Below, piece after piece: positions 7,639-15,140 of a stretch of DNA of 58,516 bases. The stretch covers positions 1 through 58,516 of the forward strand of contig JADJHR010000021.1 of NCBI GenBank assembly GCA_016707445.1, read 5' to 3'. Position numbers and translations under genes: made by a program. Origin of the DNA: Rubrivivax sp. GTDB lineage: Bacteria > Pseudomonadota > Gammaproteobacteria > Burkholderiales > Burkholderiaceae_C. The notes beneath the pieces are model-generated. The model was not told the DNA's origin, did not search any database, and saw only the letters and a list, made by a program, of their open reading frames with translations. The first letter of the stretch is position 1. Every line of letters begins with the position of its first letter.

Positions 7639-9456
7639 GTGCGCGCCAATCCAACTGCGGACCCACCCGCCGAGGTCCGTTCGATCCCACTACCTGCCGA
7701 GCGCCGTTTGCGCGACTCGGTCTCGGTCGCCATCGCCGGCAGCGGCGGCGCCGGCGTCATGACCGCCGGCACCATGCTGCTGGACGCCGCCGCGCGCGCC
7801 GGGCTGTACGGCCTGATGGTGCGCACCAGCGGGCCACAGATCCGCGGTGGCGAGGCCGCGGCGCTGCTGCGCCTGTCGCACAGGCCGGTGCAGGCGCTGG
7901 ACGACCACTTTGACCTGCTGCTGGCGATGGACTGGCAGAACGTGCATCGTTTTGCCGACGAGATCCCGCTGCGCGCCGACAGCCTGGTGCTGGGCGACAG
8001 CGGTGAGGGCGACGCGCCCGAGGCCTTTACCCGCGGCGGTGCGCGCCAGGTTGCGCTGCCGCTGAAGAAGATGGCCAAGGCGATTGCCGGCAGCTGGGGC
8101 AACATGCTGGCGCTGGGCCTGTCCGGCGGCCTGGCGGGCATCCCGCTGGCAGCGCTGGAAGACGCGCTGCGCGCAGCCTGGAAGCGCTCGGCCGAATCGC
8201 TGGCCGCCAACCTGCAGGCGCTGCGCAAGGCCTACGAAGAGTCGGCCACGCTGGGCGACGCCATCGCGCTGGCACCCGGCCCGGACAGCGCAACCCTTGC
8301 CCAGGGACGCTGGCAGATCAGCGGCAACGAAGCCGCCGGGCTCGGCGCCATCCGCGGCGGCGTGCGCTTTGTCGCCGCCTATCCGATCACGCCCGCCACC
8401 GAGCTGCTGGAATGGATGGCACCGGCGCTGGCCCGCGTCGGCGGCAGCCTGCTGCAGGCCGAGGACGAACTGGCGTCGGTGAACATGATCATCGGCGCCT
8501 CGTACGGCGGTGTGCCGTCGCTGACGGCCACCTCCGGCCCCGGGCTGGCACTGATGACCGAGGCGCTGGGCCTGGCGGTCACGGCCGAGGTGCCGATCGT
8601 CGTTGTCGACGTCATGCGCGGCGGTCCGTCGACGGGCATTCCGGCCAAGAGCGAACAAAGTGACCTGTCGTTTGCCGTCAGCGGCCTGCACGGCGACGCG
8701 CCGCGCCTGGTGCTGGCGCCAACCTCGATCGCCGACTGCGTGGCCACCACCCAATGGGCCGTGCACCTGGCCGAGGCGCTTCAGACCGCAGCCATCGTGC
8801 TGTCGGATCAGTGGATGGGGCAGTCGCGCGCCATCATCGACCGTCCGGCCGACGCCGGCTGCGTGGCTGCACGGCTGACCGCGGCCGCCCACTCGCCCGA
8901 CTACAAGCGCTATCGCGACACTGCCAGCGGCATCTCGCCGATGGCGATCCCGGGCACGCCCGGCATCGTCTACACCGCCGACGGCCTGGAGCACACCGAA
9001 GCCGGCATTCCCAGCAGCCAGGCGCGTGACCATCGCCTGCAGCTCGACAAGCGGGAACGCAAGCTGTTGCAGTACGACTACGGCGCGGCCTGGGCCGACG
9101 TCGAAGGCGACGGCGACGTCGCGGTGATCACCTTCGGCTCGGTCAGCGGCAGCGTGCGTGAGGCGCTGGCGCGCCTGGCCAGCCAGGGCGTGGCGGTGCG
9201 ACTGGTGGTGCTGCGCCTGCTGGCGCCGGCGCTGCCCGCGCGCATGGACCAGGCGCTGGCCGGTGTCAGGCGGGTGCTGGTGATCGAGCAGAACCACGGC
9301 GCCCAGCTGTACCGCTACCTGCGCTCGATGTACGACCTGCCCGGCCGCCCGGCCAGCTTTCATCGACCGGGGCCGCTGCCGCTGCGACCGGCCGAGCTGG
9401 CGACCGCGATCATTGACTGGCAACGCGCCGAACAACCCGTGGCGGAGGCCGCATGA
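7639..9456 (+). CDS. korA: 2-oxoglutarate:ferredoxin oxidoreductase, fused gamma-alpha subunit
   Basis: With KorB this enzyme oxidises 2-oxoglutarate to succinyl-CoA and reduces ferredoxin; in Thauera it supplies electrons for benzoyl-CoA reductase. The 605-residue protein has an N-terminal gamma domain (VAIAGSGGAGVMTAGTMLLD, RTSGPQIRGGEAAALL, about residues 28-190). An alpha domain follows, with AAYPITPATELLEWM, EDELASVNMIIGASYGG and TATSGPGLALM. A C-terminal domain II ends with VLVIEQNHGAQLYRYLRS. The start is a GTG at 7639 behind GGGGAG. It overlaps korB (ATGA) and stands divergent to had, so both sides can be co-regulated. Confidence 0.92.
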   Translation: MRANPTADPPAEVRSIPLPAERRLRDSVSVAIAGSGGAGVMTAGTMLLDAAARAGLYGLMVRTSGPQIRGGEAAALLRLSHRPVQALDDHFDLLLAMDWQNVHRFADEIPLRADSLVLGDSGEGDAPEAFTRGGARQVALPLKKMAKAIAGSWGNMLALGLSGGLAGIPLAALEDALRAAWKRSAESLAANLQALRKAYEESATLGDAIALAPGPDSATLAQGRWQISGNEAAGLGAIRGGVRFVAAYPITPATELLEWMAPALARVGGSLLQAEDELASVNMIIGASYGGVPSLTATSGPGLALMTEALGLAVTAEVPIVVVDVMRGGPSTGIPAKSEQSDLSFAVSGLHGDAPRLVLAPTSIADCVATTQWAVHLAEALQTAAIVLSDQWMGQSRAIIDRPADAGCVAARLTAAAHSPDYKRYRDTASGISPMAIPGTPGIVYTADGLEHTEAGIPSSQARDHRLQLDKRERKLLQYDYGAAWADVEGDGDVAVITFGSVSGSVREALARLASQGVAVRLVVLRLLAPALPARMDQALAGVRRVLVIEQNHGAQLYRYLRSMYDLPGRPASFHRPGPLPLRPAELATAIIDWQRAEQPVAEAA

Positions 9457-10292
9457 ACGATCTGAGCTCACCGCCCGTCGCGCTGACGGCCGCCAACTAC
9501 AAATCCGACTACAAGCCGATCTGGTGCCCAGGCTGTGGCGACTTCACGGTGCTGGGCGCGATCACCAAGGCGCTGGCGATGTTGCAGCTGCCGCCGCACG
9601 AGGTGGCGGTGGTCTCCGGCATCGGCTGCTCGTCGCGCATTCCGGCCTACACCACCTGCTACGGCTTTCACGGCGTGCACGGCCGGGCGCTGGCCGCCGG
9701 CACCGGGCTGAAGGTGTCCCGGCCCGATCTGACGGTGCTGGTCACCGGCGGCGACGGCGACGGCTACTCGATCGGCGGCAACCACTTCATCCATGCCTGC
9801 CGACGCAACGTCGACCTGACCTACATCGTGATGGACAACCACGTGTACGGCATGACCAAGGGCCAGGCCTCGCCGACCACCGAGCCCGACTGGGACAACA
9901 AGCTCTCGCCCGGCGGCACCGGCGTGCGCTCGTTCCACCCGCTGGTGATCGCACTGGCCGCCGGCGCCAACTTCGTGGCACGCGCCTTCTCGGGTGACCC
10001 CAACGGCACCGCCGAAGTGATCGCGCAGGGCATGCGCCACCCGGGCTTCTCGTTCATCGAGATCCTGAGCCCCTGCGTCACCTTCAGGCCCGAGCAGCGC
10101 GACTGGAAGCAGCACGTGCACCCCTCGCCGGTGGCGCCCACCGACGATCCGGCACGTGCGGCGCGCCGCATCATGACCGACGACGGCTTCAATCTCGGCG
10201 TGCTCTACGCGGGTTCGCGCGCACCCTATGCTGCGAAAAGTGCGCCCGCGATGCGATCCGTGGCTGACCTGGAAGCGGAGTTCGCGCTGTGA
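9453..10292 (+). CDS. korB: 2-oxoglutarate:ferredoxin oxidoreductase, beta (TPP) subunit
   Basis: This thiamine-diphosphate-binding subunit has 279 residues, the usual size. It shows WCPGCGDFTVLGAI with the conserved Cys pair, SGIGCSSRIPAY, and the TPP/Mg motif GGDGDGYSIGGNHFIHACRR followed by IVMDNHVYGMTKGQ and SPTTEPD. The set is diagnostic for KorB/OorB-type enzymes as opposed to pyruvate enzymes with ferredoxin domains. No ferredoxin gene was found in the window, although Thauera has one nearby. The stop overlaps the next gene as GTGA. Confidence 0.92.
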   Translation: MNDLSSPPVALTAANYKSDYKPIWCPGCGDFTVLGAITKALAMLQLPPHEVAVVSGIGCSSRIPAYTTCYGFHGVHGRALAAGTGLKVSRPDLTVLVTGGDGDGYSIGGNHFIHACRRNVDLTYIVMDNHVYGMTKGQASPTTEPDWDNKLSPGGTGVRSFHPLVIALAAGANFVARAFSGDPNGTAEVIAQGMRHPGFSFIEILSPCVTFRPEQRDWKQHVHPSPVAPTDDPARAARRIMTDDGFNLGVLYAGSRAPYAAKSAPAMRSVADLEAEFAL

Positions 10293-10804
10293 ACGCCGCC
10301 GACACGAAGCTGCAGGCCTTCATGGCGCAGGCGCTGGCGATGGAGCTCGACGCGGTGCAGCGCTACACCGAGTTCGCCGACGCCATGGACATGCACAACA
10401 ACCGCGAGATCGCCGCCATGTTTCGCACCATGGCCGGCTATGAGGGCAAGCACGTCGAGCAGATCCAGGCCGAGATGGGCTGGACCGAGCCGCCGCCGGC
10501 GCCCCCCGGCGGCTGGGACTGGGCCGGTTTCGAGCCGCCCGAGACGGTGCCGTCCGACGAGGTGCACTACCTGATGCAGCCCTGGCACGCGCTGCAGCTG
10601 GCGCTGGCGGCCGAGCAGCGCGCCGAGGCCTTCTTCGGCCAGCTGGCGGCCGCCACCAGCGACGAGTCGGTGCGTCGCGCCGCGCTGGAACTGCAGGCCG
10701 AAGAGCAGGAGCATGTGCAGCTGGTGCAGGCCTGGATCGCCAAGGTGCCGCCGCCCGACCCTGAATGGTCGGACGACCCCGACCCCCCGCGTTACACCGA
10801 CTGA
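10289..10804 (+). CDS. Ferritin-like (rubrerythrin-like) diiron protein
   Basis: A 171-residue, mainly helical protein with paired carboxylate/His motifs of a four-helix ferritin-like fold: AMELDAVQRYTEF near residue 20, GYEGKHVEQIQAEM near residue 52, LAAEQRAEAFF near residue 110 and AEEQEHVQLVQAW near residue 140. There is no rubredoxin-like Cys4 domain. A Pro-rich linker and tail (PPPAPPGG, PPPDPEWSDDPDPP) are unusual. It starts at GTG overlapping the korB stop, so it is made together with the oxidoreductase. A role in oxygen or peroxide protection of the oxygen-labile enzymes, or in iron supply, is inferred; the family also includes coenzyme-modifying diiron oxidases. Confidence 0.75.
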   Translation: MNAADTKLQAFMAQALAMELDAVQRYTEFADAMDMHNNREIAAMFRTMAGYEGKHVEQIQAEMGWTEPPPAPPGGWDWAGFEPPETVPSDEVHYLMQPWHALQLALAAEQRAEAFFGQLAAATSDESVRRAALELQAEEQEHVQLVQAWIAKVPPPDPEWSDDPDPPRYTD

Positions 10805-10814
10805 GGAGATCACG

Positions 10815-11228
10815 ATGCAGGCACTGTTGCCGCCCGGATGGGCCCCCCCGATCGGTTATGCCAACGGCCTGCTGGCGCCGGCCGGGCGCATGGTCTTCAT
10901 CGCCGGCCAGGTGGGCTGGAACGCTGAACAGCGCTTCGAGTCGGAAGACATCGTGCCGCAGTTCGAGCAGGCATTGAAGAACGTGCTGGCGGTGCTGGCG
11001 CAGGCCGGTGGCGGGCCGCAGCACATCGGCCGCATCACCGCCTTTTGCTGCGACAAGCCGGCCTACCTGGCGGCACGGCGTCAGCTGGGCGCGATCTGGC
11101 GCACGCTGATGGCCACGCCCACGGGCACCCACTACCCGGCCATGAGCATGATCTTCGTGTCCGACCTGCTGGACAACCCCGGCAAGATCGAGCTCGAGGC
11201 GACGGCGGTGATCCCCGACAGCGCCTGA
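10815..11228 (+). CDS. Rid/YjgF family protein lacking the catalytic Arg
   Basis: 137 residues of the trimeric RidA/YjgF/UK114 fold, with VFIAGQVGWNAEQ, IVPQFEQALKNVLAVL and KIELEATAVIP at the end. RidA deaminases carry an Arg in PARSCVEVARL; the aligned segment here reads PAMSMIFVSDLL, so the 2-imine deaminase Arg is Met. It is thus a Rid-family protein of unknown substrate, perhaps acting on a CoA thioester or ring intermediate. ATG at 10815 has GAGGAG seven bases upstream; it ends five bases from the convergent badI-like gene. Confidence 0.8.
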   Translation: MQALLPPGWAPPIGYANGLLAPAGRMVFIAGQVGWNAEQRFESEDIVPQFEQALKNVLAVLAQAGGGPQHIGRITAFCCDKPAYLAARRQLGAIWRTLMATPTGTHYPAMSMIFVSDLLDNPGKIELEATAVIPDSA

Positions 11229-11233
11229 AGTTC

Positions 11234-12016
11234 TCAGACCTGCTTGCTGCGGAAATCGGGCTTGCGCTTTTCCTGGAAGGCGCGCACGCCCTCGCGTGAT
11301 TCTTCGGTGTCGTAGTACAGCTTCAGCGCATACATGCCCATGCCGGCAATGCCGGCCTGGTGCGCGGTGTCCATGTTGAACGAGCGCTTGGCGATGGCGA
11401 TCGCGGTCGGGCTCTTGCCCTGGATCTCGTCGCACCAGCGCTGCACCTCGGCGTCGAGCTGCTCGTGCGGCACGACCACGTTAACCAGGCCCATGGCCAG
11501 GGCCTCGGCAGCGCTGTAGCGGCGGCACAGGTACCACATCTCGCGCGCCTTCTTCTCGCCCACCACGCGCGCCAACAGCGCCGTGCCGTAGCCCGGATCG
11601 ACCGAGCCGACCTTGGGCCCGACCTGACCGAACACCGCCTTCTCGGACGCGATGGTCAGGTCGCAGATCGTGCACAGCACGTTGCCACCGCCGATGGCAT
11701 AACCCTGCACCCGTGCGATCACCGGCTTGGGCACGTCGCGCAAGACGGCATGCAACTCTTCCATCGGCAAGCCGATGGTGCCGCGGCCGTCGTACTGGCC
11801 TTCGTGTGCCGATTGATCGCCACCGGTGCAGAAGGCCTTGTCGCCGGCGCCGGCCAACACGATGGCGCCGATCTGACGGTCATAGCCCGCACGATTGAGC
11901 GCGTGGATCAGCTCGTCGCAGGTGCGGCCACGAAAGGCGTTCATGCGCTCGGGGCGGTTGATGGTGATCCAGGCGGCGCCGCCGCGCACTTCGTAGAGGA
12001 TGTCCTGATAGTCCAT
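11234..12016 (-). CDS. badI: BadI-like 2-ketocyclohexane-carboxyl-CoA hydrolase
   Basis: 260-residue crotonase-family protein resembling DHNA-CoA synthase-type ring hydrolases. Characteristic stretches are INRPERMNAFRGRTCDELI, GAGDKAFCTGGDQSAHEG, VQGYAIGGGNVLCTICDLTI, FGQVGPKVGSVDPGYGTALL and AKRSFNMDTAHQAGIAGMGM, which I recall as nearly those of Rhodopseudomonas BadI. BadI opens 2-oxocyclohexane-carboxyl-CoA to pimeloyl-CoA. Its presence beside Thauera-type dch-oah-had suggests that saturated alicyclic acids or the Rhodopseudomonas branch are also handled. It is the last gene of the operon that starts with the hemerythrin at 15070, 94 bases after the NnrS-like gene. Confidence 0.85.
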   Translation of the reverse strand: MDYQDILYEVRGGAAWITINRPERMNAFRGRTCDELIHALNRAGYDRQIGAIVLAGAGDKAFCTGGDQSAHEGQYDGRGTIGLPMEELHAVLRDVPKPVIARVQGYAIGGGNVLCTICDLTIASEKAVFGQVGPKVGSVDPGYGTALLARVVGEKKAREMWYLCRRYSAAEALAMGLVNVVVPHEQLDAEVQRWCDEIQGKSPTAIAIAKRSFNMDTAHQAGIAGMGMYALKLYYDTEESREGVRAFQEKRKPDFRSKQV

Positions 12017-12110
12017 GGGGTTTGCACTCCGTTTGAGGGTCGAATCCGGTTGCCGGGGCGTCAAAGGCCCAGACACTGGCTGCCGAAACACTGCCGCGCC
12101 GGCAGGCGCG

Positions 12111-13223
12111 TCAGCGCCGCCGAAGCACCGCGGTGGCCGTGCCGACGATGAAGGCGGCGAGCGCAAACACGTTCAGCGCACCCCCCAGGCGCACGAGGTC
12201 GAACGACCCCAGCGCATCGCCGGCCAGACGCAGCGCCAGCGAGCCATGCAGCAGCAGCAGCGGCAGGTAGAAGCTGCGGTGGTAGGGCACGGCCACGCGC
12301 AGCACCGCCGGAAAGATGATCGGCGCATGGCCGAAGACCATCGAAAACACGAAGCCGATGCCCAGCGCATGCAGCGCCGCGTCGTAGGCCGCTGTGCCCA
12401 CATGCAGGCCGCCGGCGGCCAGGATGACAGCAGCACCCAGCCCCAGCCAGACGTAGCCGCTGAGCAGGCAGACGGCAATGTAGCGCGTCAGGCCCTTGCC
12501 GCGCACGGTGCGCCGCGCCACGTCGTGCCGGGACAGCCACAGCGCCAAGCTGAGCAGACCGGCCGCGAACAGCGAAGCACCCCAGGCGAAGGGGCTGCCC
12601 AGCAGCCCCGCCAGCAGCACCAGCAGCACGACGACAAACAAGCGCTGCGACGTCGCCGACCGCGGCATCAGGCGTGACAGCTCGAGTCGTTCACCGGCAA
12701 TCGTCACGATCAGGAAGGCCAGCCACCACGGCACCAGCGCATGCACCGGTGCACCCAGCAGCCACAGCAGATTGCCCACCGTCCAGCACGCCGCACCAAT
12801 CACCAGCACGGCGGTGAAGAGTGCGCGTTGCAGGCGCCACACGACCACGCTGGCGGCCAGCAGCACCACGCTGGCGGCCAGGAACAGCCCCGCAGCAACG
12901 CCGGCACTGCCAGCACTGCCAGCCACCACCGCGGCACCGCCCAGGCCGGCCAGCAGCGGGCCCAGGTAGGCCCAGCCGCGTGCCAGTGCCACGGCGCGTT
13001 CGAGCGAGATCACGACGCCGAAGAAGGCGCAGATCATCAGCGGCCCGTGCAAAGCGGCGGCCGAGGCCATCAGGTCGGGCACGCGCCAGCCCAGCCTGGA
13101 CAACCCGGCCCCGCAGCCGAACGCCAGGCCGATGAAACCCAGCATCAGCAAAGGCACGCGCCAGCGTGGTGGCCAGCCGCCAGCTGCGGCTGGCTCGGCG
13201 GCTGGGATGCCGACTTGCGCCAT
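12111..13223 (-). CDS. Polytopic membrane protein, NnrS-like
   Basis: 370 residues with roughly eleven or twelve hydrophobic segments, starting MAQVGIPAAEPAAAGGWPPR. A His-containing C-terminal block (LHALGIGFVFSMVFGHAPII, then FPAVLRVAVPYHRSFYLPLL) recalls NnrS and related haem-copper-like membrane proteins linked to NO stress in denitrifiers. An N-terminal LHGPLMICAFFGVVISLER also contains a His. Exact family assignment is uncertain. The gene sits 14 bases after the DUF59 gene and 94 bases before badI, in the operon headed by a hemerythrin. Confidence 0.6.
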   Translation of the reverse strand: MAQVGIPAAEPAAAGGWPPRWRVPLLMLGFIGLAFGCGAGLSRLGWRVPDLMASAAALHGPLMICAFFGVVISLERAVALARGWAYLGPLLAGLGGAAVVAGSAGSAGVAAGLFLAASVVLLAASVVVWRLQRALFTAVLVIGAACWTVGNLLWLLGAPVHALVPWWLAFLIVTIAGERLELSRLMPRSATSQRLFVVVLLVLLAGLLGSPFAWGASLFAAGLLSLALWLSRHDVARRTVRGKGLTRYIAVCLLSGYVWLGLGAAVILAAGGLHVGTAAYDAALHALGIGFVFSMVFGHAPIIFPAVLRVAVPYHRSFYLPLLLLHGSLALRLAGDALGSFDLVRLGGALNVFALAAFIVGTATAVLRRR

Positions 13224-13237
13224 CGGGCCCGACCGGC

Positions 13238-13552
13238 TCAGGACGACCAGCCGAAATGGTCGCGCGCCACACCGGTCATCATCGACGGCGTCCAGAAAGG
13301 GTCCCAGACCAGCCGCACGCGCACCGGCAGCTCGGCGGGCACCACGCGCGAGATGGCCGCGCGCGATTGTTCGACCAGCATGTCGGCCACCGGGCAGGCC
13401 GGGGTCGTCATGGTCATGTCGACATCGACACCCTCGGCGGCCACCGTCACTGTGTAGACGAGCCCGAGGTCGACGATGTTCATGCCGGCCTCGGGGTCTT
13501 CGACCTCGCGCAGCGCGTCCCAGACCAGGCCTTCGTCGGGCAGACGGCTCAC
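13238..13552 (-). CDS. MIP18/DUF59 family protein (Fe-S assembly factor or PaaD-like)
   Basis: 104 residues of the compact MIP18/SufT/PaaD fold: VWDALREVEDPEAGMNIVDL, then TTPACPVADMLVEQ with the single conserved Cys, and VRLVWDPFWTPSMM. Family members help load Fe-S clusters into target proteins or accompany oxygenases (PaaD). Here it is coupled by ATGA to a GNAT gene and lies in the operon with the same operator type as the benzoyl-CoA reductase operon, so a role in maturation of the many Fe-S enzymes of this island is plausible but unproven. Confidence 0.8.
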   Translation of the reverse strand: MSRLPDEGLVWDALREVEDPEAGMNIVDLGLVYTVTVAAEGVDVDMTMTTPACPVADMLVEQSRAAISRVVPAELPVRVRLVWDPFWTPSMMTGVARDHFGWSS

Positions 13553-14568
13553 TTCAGGCTCCGCAACAAGGTCAGGCGCTGCGACGGCTTGAAGCCGGCG
13601 CCGAGCAGAAAGCCGGTGAGCGCCAGATTGCGGACCGCGACCACGGTCTCGATGCGGTCGATCTGCAGCGCCGACAGGTTGGTGAACAACTGGGACAGCA
13701 GCGCATGACCGATGCCCCGGTGTTCGTAGGCCGGATCGACGCCCAGCGTGTCGAGCACGGCCACTGGCTCGACGCGGCCGAAGTCGCCGAGGTCGACGCG
13801 GGCCATCAGATAGCCCACGATCGCATCGTCCACACGAGCGCTCAGGGACACGCGAATGGCCGAATCGGCCATCGCCTCGCCCAGCTTGTCGGCGATGTAG
13901 CTGCTGCGGTCGCGCCCGGTGATCGCGCGGTCGATGCGCTCGATCTGCGCCAGATCGTCGGGCCGCATCGCCGTCACATCGGCACGGTGGCGTTCGACCT
14001 GTTCAAAATCGTTGTCGGCCTCGGCGCCATAGTCGTTGGCGTCGGTGCCGCGCTCGGGGGGCGGCTGGTCGAGCGCGTCGCCGCGTTCGGCCTGGTAACC
14101 GTCGCCGACGACACATTCGACGATGTGATCGGGCGCCAACTTGAAGTCCATTGCGGCCAGCCAGCGCAGCATGCGGTGGTCGGTCCAGGCCGCCGTCGTG
14201 CGCAGCTCGGCCACGCCGTGGCGTTGCCCATGGCCGATCAGCGCCTGCAGCAGCTGCGTGCCCACGCCCTGCCCGCGCAGATCACTGCGCACACCGATGA
14301 CCTCCAGCCGCAGGCCGGGCGATGCACGGCCGAACTCACCACTGGTGCGGCGCGCCAGCAGGTGGCCGGCCAGGCCCTGCGCATCGACCGCGGCCAGCTG
14401 CAGGTGCTGGCCGGGCTGCGCGATGGCCGACGCCAGGCGTCGCTGGAAGTAGGCACGCCGCACATGGCCTTCGAGCGCGGCGTCAAGCGCCACCACGTCG
14501 TCGAGGTCATCGCGCGTCAGCGCACGGATCGAAAGTTGGGCGCTGGCGGCCAGGGCGGTAGGGGTCAT
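13549..14568 (-). CDS. Tandem GNAT-family acetyltransferase
   Basis: 339 residues with two GNAT domains. The first has RLEVIGVRSDLRGQGVGTQLLQALIGHG (acetyl-CoA pyrophosphate loop RGQGVG). The second has VLDTLGVDPAYEHRGIGHALLSQLF (HRGIGHAL). They are joined by an acidic, variable linker (residues about 165-205). Start ATG at 14568 is 16 bases after the hemerythrin stop; a longer in-frame upstream extension overlaps the hemerythrin gene and is rejected. The substrate is unknown. Since BadL-type GNATs belong to benzoate regulons, a small-molecule or enzyme acetylation role is possible. Confidence 0.8.
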   Translation of the reverse strand: MTPTALAASAQLSIRALTRDDLDDVVALDAALEGHVRRAYFQRRLASAIAQPGQHLQLAAVDAQGLAGHLLARRTSGEFGRASPGLRLEVIGVRSDLRGQGVGTQLLQALIGHGQRHGVAELRTTAAWTDHRMLRWLAAMDFKLAPDHIVECVVGDGYQAERGDALDQPPPERGTDANDYGAEADNDFEQVERHRADVTAMRPDDLAQIERIDRAITGRDRSSYIADKLGEAMADSAIRVSLSARVDDAIVGYLMARVDLGDFGRVEPVAVLDTLGVDPAYEHRGIGHALLSQLFTNLSALQIDRIETVVAVRNLALTGFLLGAGFKPSQRLTLLRSLK

Positions 14569-14584
14569 CGTGGCAGATCCTTGT

Positions 14585-15070
14585 TCAGTCGCAGGCGTAG
14601 CTGAAGGCCAGTTCACGGTCGGTGTCGTCGTCGAGCAGCTCGTCGAGCAGCGGCAACAGCGCCATCGTTTCCTTCTGGATGTGCGAGACCTGGCGCTCCA
14701 CCATCTCAAGCGCCAGGCGCTGCAGACGGTCGATGTCGGCGGAGGCCAACCGCCCCGCCGCCGCATCCTGGGCCAGCGGCAGGATCTCGGCGGCCACCTC
14801 GCGCATCGTATCGTGCTCGTCCTGCAGCAGCTGTGCGATGTCGCCTTCACCACTGTCGCGCATGCGCGGGAACAGCTCGGCCTCCTCGAAATCGAAATGG
14901 CGCCCGATGTCGTGCTCGATCAGGCGCACGAAGGCGGCCGCCAGACGCGCAAAGCCGGGGTCGGTGCCGATCCCGGCGCGCGCCGCCGGGGCGAAGGATT
15001 GTTCGACCCGACCCAGCAGGTCCAGGCTGCTGCGGTGTTCGGTGTCCAGGGCTTGGCTGACTTGTCGCAT
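14585..15070 (-). CDS. Hemerythrin-like HHE protein
   Basis: 161-residue four-helix protein with the diiron ligands of hemerythrin HHE domains: DTEHRSSLDLL (H12), IEHDIGRHFDFEEAELFPRM (H53/H58 and Glu), LLQDEHDTMREV (H86) and VERQVSHIQKETMALLPLL (His near 129 with following Glu). Such proteins bind O2 or act in NO/iron stress and repair of Fe-S centres. It is the first gene of a five-gene operon, and a GGTACC-centred operator lies 22 bases upstream of the ATG. Confidence 0.85.
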   Translation of the reverse strand: MRQVSQALDTEHRSSLDLLGRVEQSFAPAARAGIGTDPGFARLAAAFVRLIEHDIGRHFDFEEAELFPRMRDSGEGDIAQLLQDEHDTMREVAAEILPLAQDAAAGRLASADIDRLQRLALEMVERQVSHIQKETMALLPLLDELLDDDTDRELAFSYACD

Positions 15071-15091
15071 TGGGGGTTCTCTTTAATTGCG

Positions 15092-15112
15092 TATTTCGGT
15101 ACCAGATTACTG
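15092..15112. promoter_or_regulatory. Operator copy 2 upstream of the hemerythrin operon
   Basis: The site is TATTTCGGTACC followed by AGATTACTG, with GGTACC at 15098-15103. It shares its first 12 bases exactly with copy 1 at 7511, including a TTAAT upstream on the plus strand. It lies 22 bases before the hemerythrin ATG, so it must overlap the promoter of that operon. This places the hemerythrin-GNAT-DUF59-NnrS-badI genes in the same predicted regulon as benzoyl-CoA reductase. Confidence 0.65.
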
Positions 15113-15140
15113 GTTTTGTCGAAATCGGGGTTGACCTGTC

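Noticed and set aside
7690..9471. 593-residue open frame opposite korA
   Set aside because: Mirror of korA codons with low-complexity composition and no ribosome-binding site.
9468..10121. Open frame on the minus strand opposite korB
   Set aside because: Antisense shadow of korB with no recognisable domain.
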